Shown here: piece by piece, positions 17,528 to 25,571 of the stretch | Layout: each line of letters opens with the position of its first letter | Position numbering within the stretch: position 1 is the stretch's first letter | Assembly (NCBI GenBank): GCA_003131315.1 | Contig: PKUV01000050.1 | Location: 1-45,525 of the forward strand | Direction: 5' to 3' | DNA length: 45,525 nt | Origin: Acidobacteriaceae bacterium | GTDB lineage: Bacteria; Acidobacteriota; Terriglobia; Terriglobales; Acidobacteriaceae | Translations under genes and position numbers: made by a program | The notes under the pieces: generated by a model | What the model was told of the DNA's origin: nothing | Seen by the model: only the letters and a program-made list of their open reading frames with translations | Database searches by the model: none

Positions 17528-18351
17528 ATGCTAGCCGAAGAACGCAGGTTTCGCGTTCGCGAGATTCTTACTACGCAACGAACGATCAGCGCTTCTGAGT
17601 TTTGCAGCACGCTAGAGGTCACGGCTGCAACTATTCGCCGAGACTTGGCAGTTCTCGAACATGAGGGAGTGCTCGTCCGCTCTGACGGCGGCGCGGTGTC
17701 TCGAATGTCGAGCACGAAATTTCAGCCTTCTTACGAAATCTTGGCACGCAGCAATAGTGAGGAGAAAGCTGCCATCGCTCGCGAGGCGGAGAAACTGATC
17801 CTCGATGGAGACACCGTGTTTCTAGAGGGTAGCACGACGGTGTTGGAGTTGGCGGGCCGCTTGCACAATCGAAATCGGCTTACGGTGGTGACCAACTCTC
17901 CTACCATTGTCTGCCAACTGCAACACAGCACCGGCGTCACGGTCTTGTCACCGGTGGCGATCTGCAGAAGGACACCGTCTATTTCTCGGGAGAATGGGCC
18001 CAACGCGCCCTTTCCGAGATACGGCTGGACAAAGCCGTCTTGGGCGTGAGCGCCATCGATCCCGCATATGGAATCTCAACCGCCAATCATGCGGAAGCGC
18101 AAATCAAGAAAATGATTGCCAAAGCGGCTAAGACTCGTATTGCGCTCGCCGACCACAGCAAGTTCGGGAAGCAGTCCTTTGCCTATGTGGGGCCGGTAAA
18201 CGATGTGAATATACTGGTGACCGACTCTGCAACCGATTCCAAGTACATCAGCGACCTGCGCGAAGCTGGGCTTGAGGTCATCGTCGCTGAGATCCTGCCG
18301 GCCCAACCTCCGGCTCGACGAAATCGAGCTTATTCAAACAAAAACGATTGA
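17528..18351 (+). pseudogene. DeoR-family sugar regulator disrupted by a frameshift
   Basis: The first frame begins MLAEERRFRVREILTTQ with a winged helix-turn-helix (TAATIRRDLAVLEHEGVLVR), then the sugar-sensing domain through FLEGSTTVLELAGRL and LTVVTNSPTIV. At 17945-17947 the frame shifts. The correct continuation (VTGGDLQKDTVYFSGEW, LSEIRLDKAVLGVSAID) is in the next frame and runs to a stop at 18351, ending in SKFGKQSFAYVGPVND and LREAGLEVIVAE. One base appears lost after GTCTT. The joined product would have about 270 residues, normal for DeoR. Either the gene is newly inactivated or this is an assembly or sequencing error; the rest of the frame is well conserved, so decay would be recent. 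Confidence 0.85.
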
Positions 18352-18376
18352 CAATCGCTCACATACGGACTAGCTT
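18348..18376 (+). promoter_or_regulatory. Promoter of the aldolase-mutarotase-kinase operon
   Basis: TTGACA (18348-18353), 17 bases, TAGCTT (18371-18376). A 5-bp perfect inverted repeat, CGATT-GAC-AATCG (18345-18357), overlaps the -35 box and is preceded by AAACAAAAAC, resembling the A-rich part of the DeoR-type site found at 33822. It could be the target of the neighbouring DeoR protein. Confidence 0.45.
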
Positions 18377-18421
18377 GATTTCCGTATTGCACGGGTACCT
18401 TTGCCCGCATTTGGGGGAGCT

Positions 18422-19237
18422 TTGAGCGATTGTGGTAAGAAACTGCGGCTATGCCGAGTTTTGGGCGGGGCGGACCATCACGCGCTAGTGGTCGCCTTCG
18501 ATCATGCCCTGGTGCTCGGCCCAATTCCTGGGACTGAGGATCCTCTGGCGCAGATCCGCCGCTTCGCTGAGGCAAAAGTCGATGCCCTGCTCCTTAATCT
18601 TGGGCTTATCCGGCAATTCGCAGACTCGCCTCTCCCCCAATCACTGCCCTCCATCATAGCCCGCATTGATTGGACAACCGTATGGGCGGCGGTTGGTAAC
18701 AATGGGAAAGGCGATCTCCGCAGCTGCGTGCTTGCTCGTCCAGAGGATGCTCTGCGTCACGGCGCCGACGCGGTCCTCACCTACATGGTCATTGGTACCG
18801 GTGACACGGACTTTGAAAGCAAGGAGATCGCGCGCACCGCCGAAGTAGCCCGCGAATGTGAGCGAATCGGAATTCCTCTTATTGTCGAGTCGCTGGCGCG
18901 GGGCCAGAGCGTATCCAGCCCCGGAGATCCAAAGTGGCTTAACCTGCACACCCGCATGGCTGCAGAACTGGGAGCTGATGCAATCAAGACCGACTATAGT
19001 GGCGATCCGCTATCCATGCACTCCGTGGTCGAGGGCTGTCCGATCCCGATCCTCGTACTCGGCGGAAGCCGCCAAGCTTCCGATGCAGATGCGTTCGAGG
19101 TTGTGCGGGGAGCCGTCACGGCGGGGGCGGCTGGAGTCTTCTTCGGGCGCAACGTCTTCCAGGCCGCCAATATGAGTTCTTTCCTCCAGCAAGCACGTAC
19201 CATTCTCGACGGGACCGAAGTCGTGCAGAGGAGATAA
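18422..19237 (+). CDS. DhnA/LsrF-type class I aldolase
   Basis: A 271-residue cytoplasmic TIM-barrel aldolase of the DhnA family (COG1830), which includes archaeal-type fructose-bisphosphate aldolases and LsrF. ALVVAFDHALVLGPIPG carries the conserved DH loop. GADAIKTDYSGD contains the Schiff-base lysine (about 189), and PILVLGGSRQ with GVFFGRNVFQ gives the phosphate-binding strands. Start: I choose the TTG at 18422 (GGGGGAG four bases upstream) because the relic at 11687 begins with an aligned TTG; the TTG at 18401 is less likely. It would cleave a phosphorylated ketose into three-carbon products. The mutarotase-like gene follows after 7 bases. Confidence 0.85.
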   Translation: MSDCGKKLRLCRVLGGADHHALVVAFDHALVLGPIPGTEDPLAQIRRFAEAKVDALLLNLGLIRQFADSPLPQSLPSIIARIDWTTVWAAVGNNGKGDLRSCVLARPEDALRHGADAVLTYMVIGTGDTDFESKEIARTAEVARECERIGIPLIVESLARGQSVSSPGDPKWLNLHTRMAAELGADAIKTDYSGDPLSMHSVVEGCPIPILVLGGSRQASDADAFEVVRGAVTAGAAGVFFGRNVFQAANMSSFLQQARTILDGTEVVQRR

Positions 19238-19244
19238 GGAGATA

Positions 19245-20423
19245 ATGCCCCGCACGGGTCGGACAGCAGCTGTACGACGCGCCACCAATGTTTTGGATGG
19301 CCGTGCGGGTTTCCGCATAAGCGGAGAATGGGGACAGATTTCTGTCCTCCAAGGTGGCGGCCATATTTGCGAGTTAAGCCTCAACAGCGTTCCGGAAGTG
19401 AATCCGCTGTGGCGACCGCAATGGACTACTATTGATCCCGGTCACTACACACTTGGCAAGCACCGGCGTGTTTACGGGCCTCCGCCTGACGGGAGGTTGC
19501 TTGCCGGCATCGCCGGACACAGTTTGAGCTTCGATCATTTTGGGCCACCGTCTAAAGAGGAGATGGCAGCCGGACTTACGACCCACGGCGAGGCGCCATC
19601 AATGAAATGGGACCTGCTGAAGAAATCCCACTCACTCCGACCAGCGCTCGATTACGGCGGAACGCTTCGCGAGGCACAGATCGATTTTACTAGAACGATC
19701 TCAGTGGACCCCACTAGTCCGGTCATCTACTGCGAAGAACAGGCGATGAATCTGAGCGGTTATGACCGACCAATTTCCTGGAACGAGCACGTAACTTTCG
19801 GACCGCCGTTCTTGGAATGCAGAACGACGGTCTTTGATATGCCGGCAACCCATGCGAAGGTGTGTCCCCCTGGCTACAGCGAACGGATTTTTCTGCAGCC
19901 TGATGCTGAGTTTACCTGGCCCAATGCTCCTACAAAACAGGGTGGAACGGCAGACTTGCGAACTACTCCGGATCAACGGTTCGGACACTACACTGCCCAA
20001 CTGGTGGATCCAAACCTGGAGATCGCGTTCATCAGCGCTTGCAATCCGTCACAGCGATTCTTGGTGGTGTATGCGTTCCGGAGGGCGGACTTCCCCTGGG
20101 TGGGCAACTGGGAAGAGCGGAATAATCGGACTCAGCCCCCTTGGAAGGCGCGAACATTTTGCCGAGGGATCGAGTTCAGCACAACGCCCTTCGCGATTCC
20201 GCGCCGAGAGACAATCGACCAAGGTTTGGTGTTCGGCGAACGGACCTATCGATGGCTCCCAGCGAAGTCACGTCTGACTATTCGTTTCGTGATTATGTTG
20301 TTTAAAGCTCCAGAGGCATTCTCGGGAGTGAAGGAGGTCTCGATCAGAGGAGGAGTCGCGCGTGTCATTGAATCGGGACCTCGCGCGCGCCAACTAACAG
20401 CTTCGGTTGGAGAGTTTCTGTAG
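19245..20423 (+). CDS. Galactose mutarotase-like (aldose 1-epimerase superfamily) protein
   Basis: A 392-residue protein with the look of the all-beta galactose mutarotase superfamily: GGHICELSLN at the N terminus, SWNEHVTFGPPFLECRTTVFDMPATHA centrally (a conserved His near the strand carrying NEHVTFG) and a C-terminal LTIRFVIMLF strand. There is no signal peptide. Family members interconvert sugar anomers or bind sugar-like ligands; I cannot name the substrate, and a DUF4432-like relative is possible. The ATG has GGAG five bases upstream and follows the aldolase stop by 7 bases. Confidence 0.6.
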   Translation: MPRTGRTAAVRRATNVLDGRAGFRISGEWGQISVLQGGGHICELSLNSVPEVNPLWRPQWTTIDPGHYTLGKHRRVYGPPPDGRLLAGIAGHSLSFDHFGPPSKEEMAAGLTTHGEAPSMKWDLLKKSHSLRPALDYGGTLREAQIDFTRTISVDPTSPVIYCEEQAMNLSGYDRPISWNEHVTFGPPFLECRTTVFDMPATHAKVCPPGYSERIFLQPDAEFTWPNAPTKQGGTADLRTTPDQRFGHYTAQLVDPNLEIAFISACNPSQRFLVVYAFRRADFPWVGNWEERNNRTQPPWKARTFCRGIEFSTTPFAIPRRETIDQGLVFGERTYRWLPAKSRLTIRFVIMLFKAPEAFSGVKEVSIRGGVARVIESGPRARQLTASVGEFL

Positions 20424-20521
20424 TTGGTTTTTCGAACGTCTTCGGATCGGCCAACACGCAGGCGAATCTGTTGGCGAACTTCCAAGAGTGTCTGCTGCTC
20501 GAGGCGTCGAAGGATTCATTC
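20423..20521 (+). pseudogene. C-terminal tail of a deleted GH36-like glycosidase gene
   Basis: In the frame starting at 20423, between the mutarotase and kinase genes, the DNA reads VFGSANTQANLLANFQECLLLEASKDSF. This aligns with the extreme C-termini of the two GH36-like enzymes elsewhere in the window (LGPV…VDFSEHLLLEATK at 5862 and LGSV…AAFNQHLLLEARPD at 29046). The rest of the gene is missing, and the frame now runs on into the antiphase of the kinase. This implies that a third GH36 enzyme of the same type once stood between mutarotase and kinase. Confidence 0.65.
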
Positions 20522-20528
20522 GGATGTC

Positions 20529-22067
20529 ATGAGTCTGCTGGCCATCGATATCGGGTCAAGTGCGTGCAAAGCCGTGCTGTTCACGGCCAGTGGGGAAATT
20601 CTCGCCCAACACACCGCTGGCTACACTCCTGAGTTTCCTCGTCCGTCATTTGCGGAAATGGACCCGGAGAGATTTTGGCTTGCAGTTTGCGCCTCCTGCC
20701 GGGCATCCACAAAAGACATCGTGGATCCCGTGCAGGCACTTTGCCTCAGCTCTCACGGTGAGACTTTCGTAGCCATCGATTCAAAGGGCCGGCCTCTGGC
20801 CCCCGCAATTCTTAACCAGGACACGCGGGCGACCCGCGAAGCTGACTGGTGCAAGCAAGCGATCGGTCGCAAGCGTTTGTTTCAGATCACTGGGTTGGTT
20901 GCACACCCCATGTATTCCGTCCCAAAGATCATGTGGTTAGGCAAGCATCGGCCGGATATCTTCGCCTCGACCGCATGCTTTGTCACTTTGATCGGATACA
21001 TCCTGCAGCGCATGGGACTTCCTCCTTACGTAGACTATTCCCTGGCTTCACGCTTCTTGGCCTTTGACATCCGGAAATGTTGCTGGTCCGAAGAAATTTT
21101 GACGGCAGTTGGGTTGCGCAAGGACCGCCTGCCCGTGCCAGTCCCCGCAGGCACCATCGCGGGAAAGCTGAATTCTGATGCCGCAAGTGATCTCGGTCTT
21201 TCTCCTGGCACGCTGGTCGTACTCGGAGGTCACGACCAACCTTGTGGCGCGCTGGGAGTGGGAGTGATCGGCAAGGGCCGCGTCTCGGATTCCATCGGAA
21301 CCTACGAGTGCATCGTCGCTGGCTCCGACGAGCCATCCCTTAGCGACGCGGCATTGGATGCCTCGCTAAATTCTTACTGCCACGTTGTGCCTCAGAAATT
21401 CGTGACGCTGGCTTACTTCCCCTCCGGCATCATGGTCAAGTGGTTTCACGATTTGCTGTACAGCAATGGATCGGGTCACGTCAGTGCGGGAGATCTTGCC
21501 GACGGTCTAGAAGCCGATCGCTATGCTTTCTTGGAGGCGCACGCCCCCGAGGGTCCAACCGGTTTGTGCATCACTCCGCACCTCATTGGCACCTGCAATC
21601 CGGAGTTCAATCCGCACGCCCGAGGAGTGATCGCCGGGCTCAATCCGGCGACCACTCGCAGTCAGCTGTATAAGGGCATCTTGGAAGGACTGGCCTGTGA
21701 GTTGTCCCTCATAACCGAAGTGCTGGCGGAAGCCGCGGGAGATTTCGGGGACATCTACGTGACCGGGGGAGGTTCGCGTTCCGCTCTCGGACTGCAGTTG
21801 CGCGCAGCCCTCACCGGGCGCCGCTTGCACGTGATGAAGTCGGCGGAAGCTGTGTGCCTGGGCACGGCAATCCTGGCTGGTGTTGCCGCTGGGGAATACA
21901 GAAATATCCGCCAGGCGGTCGAGCAGGTTGTCCACGAAACTACTGTGCTTGCCCCGAACCCGGCAATTGCCGCCAGCTATGCGGATCAAATGGACCAGTA
22001 CCGGATGCTTCGTGCAACCATGATCGCACGCCTGAATTTTCTCACCCACAAGGAGGGCTGGATATGA
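20529..22067 (+). CDS. FGGY-family carbohydrate kinase
   Basis: A 512-residue sugar kinase. MSLLAIDIGSSACKAVLF is the FGGY N-terminal phosphate-1 motif. LNQDTRATREADW, LVVLGGHDQPCGALG and the C-terminal DIYVTGGGSRSALGLQL complete the two-domain actin-like fold; GVAAGEYRNIRQAVE is the usual C-terminal helix. The ATG at 20529 is the only start that places the phosphate loop at the N terminus; its ribosome site is weak (GGATG). FGGY enzymes phosphorylate ketoses or polyols such as xylulose and fuculose. With the FucI-like isomerase and the DhnA aldolase it makes an isomerase-kinase-aldolase set. Its stop overlaps the next ATG (ATGA), so the now-truncated receptor was translationally coupled. Confidence 0.88.
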   Translation: MSLLAIDIGSSACKAVLFTASGEILAQHTAGYTPEFPRPSFAEMDPERFWLAVCASCRASTKDIVDPVQALCLSSHGETFVAIDSKGRPLAPAILNQDTRATREADWCKQAIGRKRLFQITGLVAHPMYSVPKIMWLGKHRPDIFASTACFVTLIGYILQRMGLPPYVDYSLASRFLAFDIRKCCWSEEILTAVGLRKDRLPVPVPAGTIAGKLNSDAASDLGLSPGTLVVLGGHDQPCGALGVGVIGKGRVSDSIGTYECIVAGSDEPSLSDAALDASLNSYCHVVPQKFVTLAYFPSGIMVKWFHDLLYSNGSGHVSAGDLADGLEADRYAFLEAHAPEGPTGLCITPHLIGTCNPEFNPHARGVIAGLNPATTRSQLYKGILEGLACELSLITEVLAEAAGDFGDIYVTGGGSRSALGLQLRAALTGRRLHVMKSAEAVCLGTAILAGVAAGEYRNIRQAVEQVVHETTVLAPNPAIAASYADQMDQYRMLRATMIARLNFLTHKEGWI

Positions 22068-22167
22068 GGACTCGTGTTGCCGGTTTGCTCATTGCGATGG
22101 TTCTTGTCCTTCACCTCACGGCTGTCGGCCAAACGAGTTATCAAGCAGAGATCCGCGGCGTCGTCTC
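22064..22167 (+). pseudogene. First ~35 codons of an Oar-type receptor, cut at a rearrangement junction
   Basis: The ATG overlaps the kinase stop and begins MRTRVAGLLIAMVLVLH, a signal peptide, followed by VGQTSYQAEIRGVVSA. The same start is seen in the intact receptor at 33893 (VGQASYQAQIRGVVSD). At about 22165-22172 the similarity ends abruptly in unrelated DNA that codes on the other strand. The matching 3' end of such a gene is found at 27415-27684. Confidence 0.8.
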
Positions 22168-22409
22168 TGCCAGATGTTGTCCTGCGCGGCGGTCTTGTCG
22201 ACCCAGGACTTCATCAACTCCATCGACGTTTCCGTCGGTGGTCCTCGCTGCCACCGGACATACTCTTTGTGGGAAGCCGCGGGCTCCATATTGTTCCAGC
22301 GGTCGAGGGGCCGGCAGTAGAGTGTGATCAATAGGACCACGACGCCCAATGCGGCTAAACTCAGTGAGTGCTTGTGGAGGAATTGCTTCGGACTGCGGCT
22401 CCGCTTCAT
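22165..22409 (-). pseudogene. N-terminal fragment of a one-helix membrane protein
   Basis: From an ATG at 22409 the frame reads MKRSRSPKQFLHKHSLSLAA with a transmembrane stretch LSLAALGVVVLLITLYC, then a charged soluble part ending in SWVDKTAAQDNIW, where it meets the receptor fragment in antisense. The layout (short basic N-terminus, one helix, then an ME/KEY-rich loop) recalls DUF6766-like small membrane proteins, but that is a weak guess. It has no clear ribosome site and has lost its 3' end. From 22410 to 22796 I see no convincing gene. Confidence 0.4.
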
Positions 22410-22796
22410 GAAACTACAGTACTTAGGTCATGGCGACACGACAGCGTTCTACCAGGAACTTTATGGCCGCCGATGACGGCAAAGATCACTACACACTTGA
22501 AAATCGAGCTGCCGTAAGATCAGACATGGTTATCCAGCCGGAAGAGCTCATCAGCCATCGATCCTCATTTCTGCGATCTGTCCCCACTTGGCTGGCGAGC
22601 GGAGCTGTCTCTCACCGATTCCTGTCGTGATCCTGTTTTCACCACTGAACCAGTCGTTGGCGTAATTTCCTGTATAGGACAGCTACGCGTCACCCACTTC
22701 TCCATGCAGCTCTTTATTCGAGGCTGCCGCTTTCCGTGCCTGGGCCACGAGAAGCCGACTTCGCAGGTAGGATTCTCGCCTGGCTGCCTGTGGCTT

Positions 22797-25496
22797 TCAT
22801 TTGACGGCTCCGCTGCTCGAACTTCCTATCACGTTCCATCCTCCCACTTGAATAACAGGCGCCGTTCCCGCTAAGTCTTTTACTCGATACGTTGCCGTCA
22901 CCTCGCGCTTTTCACCGGGCAGCAGTGAGAAGTAGTTGTCTTCCCACAAAACAGGCAGAACCTCCTTGTCGTGGAACTTCTGTTCTTCGTCATACTCGGG
23001 CAATCCATCTTCTAACTTCAGGCGAACGAAGAATGCAAGGTTTTGGGTCGGGTTCTCAACGGTCACGCGTGTTATGCCGACTTCTCCCGTCACTTCGGAT
23101 TGGCTTGAGAATTTCAGTTCCACTTTTGGCAGTTGCATCAGGCTCTTATAATCAGCGTGTTGCTTCGACGACGTACTCAAGCGCACCGAACGATCCCAGT
23201 CCAGCGCATCAGGCTTGGTCGAAAGCCAATACAGATTCGAACTCAGTAGTGTGCCGCTTACGTCCGTAAGACGTAGGACAATGAAATAGGTAGAGGTCAG
23301 CCCGGAAACAGCGGGGATCGCAAAAACTCTGGTGCTGCTGTCCGGGTCGACATCGATTATGGCATCCTTGGAGAATTTCTCGGACATATCAAGGTTGTAC
23401 ACTTTGGCGCTGACTTTAAGGCCTTTATAACCGGAGTAGTACGAATTGACCAATACGATCGATTGATCGTCATAGGAGTACAGGATGTGCAGCGGTTCGT
23501 TTGCCTTCTTTGTGCCGAAGTAGGCTCCACCCTGACGGAGGTAATAGTCGTAGATGTGATAATGCAGTGAGGGCCATGCGCTGTTGAGCATCCACCCGAT
23601 CACGCCCGTCGATGTGTACTTGTTCGTTCCGAAGGCTTCGAACATGGCCCGATAAGCCTCGTAGCCCGCCAGTTGAGCCTTCTCTGCATACTCATCCGCG
23701 CTAGAGGAGAGCCCATAGCGGGCATCTACGACGTCCTGGTACAGCTCCATGCTCCTGAATTCTCGTCCTTCCGCGTGATAGTCCCAGTAGGAATCAATCG
23801 GCCACAGATGGTCTCGCGGAAGCATCCTCTTCAAGCTGTCAACCGGCGGGATCGCGGGTCCGGGACAAGTTTCTGTATTAAAACCGTGGGCGCCACCGTA
23901 CTTTTTATCAAGCAACCAGTAGGGAGGTGCGACGTATAGATACGGGCCCGTCATTTTCACACCGGACTTGCCAGTCACCGAACTGGGCTCGGCGGTCGCG
24001 GAGGACTGAAATGGATTGGGCCAGTCGTTTTCCTTCAACACGGCTATGTACATCTTTTCGACCTTCTCAGGGGGGTGAAAATCGCTTCCATTCAGCCACG
24101 TCAGCAGCGAGGGATGCGATCTGAGGCGCCGAATCTGGTCTCTCAGTGAAGCAGCGGCGACGGTGTAGTTTTCCGGCGTCCATTTCGGCCATTGTTCCCA
24201 CTGATCGCAGCAGCACCAACCGGCGAGAACAAGGATTCCGTATTTATCGCAAAGCTCCAGGAAATGGTCATCCTCGATTTTTCCTTCCATGCGGATCGCG
24301 TTCAGGTTCATGTCCTTTACATATTGGAGTTCTGCTTCCTGCCGTTCCGGACTGGCCCGAAGCAACATGTCGAACGAATATCCGGCGCCTCTGATGAGTA
24401 TTTTCTTGCCATTGATGCTGAACAGCAGATGGTCCGCAGCGTCCACTTCCGCTTTAACTTCACGGATTCCGAATCGAATCGACTGTGTATCCGAAACCAC
24501 ATTCTCCGCTGCAAACTGAATGTTGAGCGTATACAGGTTCTGTGCACCCACTTGCACCGGCCACCATAGTTGTGGGTCTGCGATGTTCAATTGCTGGTAC
24601 TTCTCCGGAGAGAACTTTACCGTCTTGGATTCGTGCGGACCGAGATCAACCGGCTGCGAGAATTGAATGTCTCCGATGGTGCCCTTCAGAACACCATGAA
24701 CAGTCCTGTCGCTCGCATTCCGCAACTCCGACGACACCGTAAGGTGTGCCCGGTTGGCTGCTGGCAGGTCCAGGTGCGTGATCACTTGGGGATCTCGTAC
24801 CGCGACGGGGCCGCTCGTCGCCAGATACACGTCGCGCCATATACCCATGCACTTGTCTGGCGGCGTCGGAGCCCAATCGACGAAGGTAATCGCGAGGTCG
24901 TCCGCTTGCGGCGGGAAGACTTCCACCGCGAGCGTATTCACCTCGCCAGGTAATGCGTTTTTTGTGATATCAAACTCGAAGACGCGCCAGGTACCGACCA
25001 TCTCCTTCGAATTCGCGATCTGACGGCCATTTAGCCACACGTTCGCGCGATAATTGACGCCGCTAAAGTGGAGCCATATCGTTTTGCCCCGGAAACTGGA
25101 AGGAATCTCAAATTCAGTGCGATACCACCATGACGAACGAAACGGACTTTCCGGCGGCATGGGAGTCAGCATGAAGGACTCAGTCCCGATGGGGTAGGTA
25201 GTTCCAGGAATGGCGCGCAGATTTTTCCCAAAATATGGATCGAGGTATACCTCGTCTTTCACCAAGGCGGCGAGAACCGTCGAGGGCACGGTTGCGGGAT
25301 ACCAGGAGCCTACAGGGAACTTCGCTATCGACAGAACCTCGCCGCGCTCGCGAACCTGGCTGGAAGGTTGAATCCTCCAATCACCACTGAGCTGCAGCTT
25401 TGCGTCAACCGGTGAATTCCCTCTGAAGGCTGTTTGGCCATTTAGCATCGCCGCCAGTATGAGAGGAATTAAGAAAACGCAAGCACAGTTCCGCAT
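22797..25496 (-). CDS. Exported GH2 exo-beta-D-glucosaminidase (CsxA-like)
   Basis: An 899-residue glycoside hydrolase family 2 enzyme with a signal peptide to about residue 20. The order is sugar-binding jelly roll (about 35-225, with WYRTEFEIP and GVNYRANVWLNG), Ig-like domain, TIM barrel (about 345-650), and C-terminal beta domains. The acid/base region reads WLNGSDFHPP with Asp472 in place of the Glu usual in GH2, and the nucleophile region reads GFNTETCPGPAIPP with Glu542. An Asp acid/base in GSD plus this TETxxGP motif is the mark of the CsxA exo-chitosanase subgroup, whose numbering (Asp469/Glu541) is nearly the same. It should release GlcN from chitosan ends. Start: ATG with AGGAG upstream. 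It lies 75 bases after the M24-like gene on the same strand. Confidence 0.87.
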   Translation of the reverse strand: MRNCACVFLIPLILAAMLNGQTAFRGNSPVDAKLQLSGDWRIQPSSQVRERGEVLSIAKFPVGSWYPATVPSTVLAALVKDEVYLDPYFGKNLRAIPGTTYPIGTESFMLTPMPPESPFRSSWWYRTEFEIPSSFRGKTIWLHFSGVNYRANVWLNGRQIANSKEMVGTWRVFEFDITKNALPGEVNTLAVEVFPPQADDLAITFVDWAPTPPDKCMGIWRDVYLATSGPVAVRDPQVITHLDLPAANRAHLTVSSELRNASDRTVHGVLKGTIGDIQFSQPVDLGPHESKTVKFSPEKYQQLNIADPQLWWPVQVGAQNLYTLNIQFAAENVVSDTQSIRFGIREVKAEVDAADHLLFSINGKKILIRGAGYSFDMLLRASPERQEAELQYVKDMNLNAIRMEGKIEDDHFLELCDKYGILVLAGWCCCDQWEQWPKWTPENYTVAAASLRDQIRRLRSHPSLLTWLNGSDFHPPEKVEKMYIAVLKENDWPNPFQSSATAEPSSVTGKSGVKMTGPYLYVAPPYWLLDKKYGGAHGFNTETCPGPAIPPVDSLKRMLPRDHLWPIDSYWDYHAEGREFRSMELYQDVVDARYGLSSSADEYAEKAQLAGYEAYRAMFEAFGTNKYTSTGVIGWMLNSAWPSLHYHIYDYYLRQGGAYFGTKKANEPLHILYSYDDQSIVLVNSYYSGYKGLKVSAKVYNLDMSEKFSKDAIIDVDPDSSTRVFAIPAVSGLTSTYFIVLRLTDVSGTLLSSNLYWLSTKPDALDWDRSVRLSTSSKQHADYKSLMQLPKVELKFSSQSEVTGEVGITRVTVENPTQNLAFFVRLKLEDGLPEYDEEQKFHDKEVLPVLWEDNYFSLLPGEKREVTATYRVKDLAGTAPVIQVGGWNVIGSSSSGAVK

Positions 25497-25571
25497 GAAA
25501 TTCTCCTGAATAATTCGTGTGATTTCTGCGACAGATACTGCCGAACTTGCGGCGTCGCAATCAGAGCGAAA

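Noticed and set aside
17940-17960. Programmed ribosomal frameshift in the DeoR gene
   Set aside because: There is no slippery heptamer, stem-loop or internal ribosome site at the shift, so mutation or sequencing error is more likely.
18422-22067. Reading the DhnA aldolase and FGGY kinase as an AI-2 (Lsr) processing pair
   Set aside because: No Lsr-type transporter or LsrR is present; the mutarotase, GH36 relic and receptor relic fit sugar catabolism better.
22430-22630. Short reading frame of 66 codons
   Set aside because: It has no ribosome site, low-information sequence and no recognisable motif.
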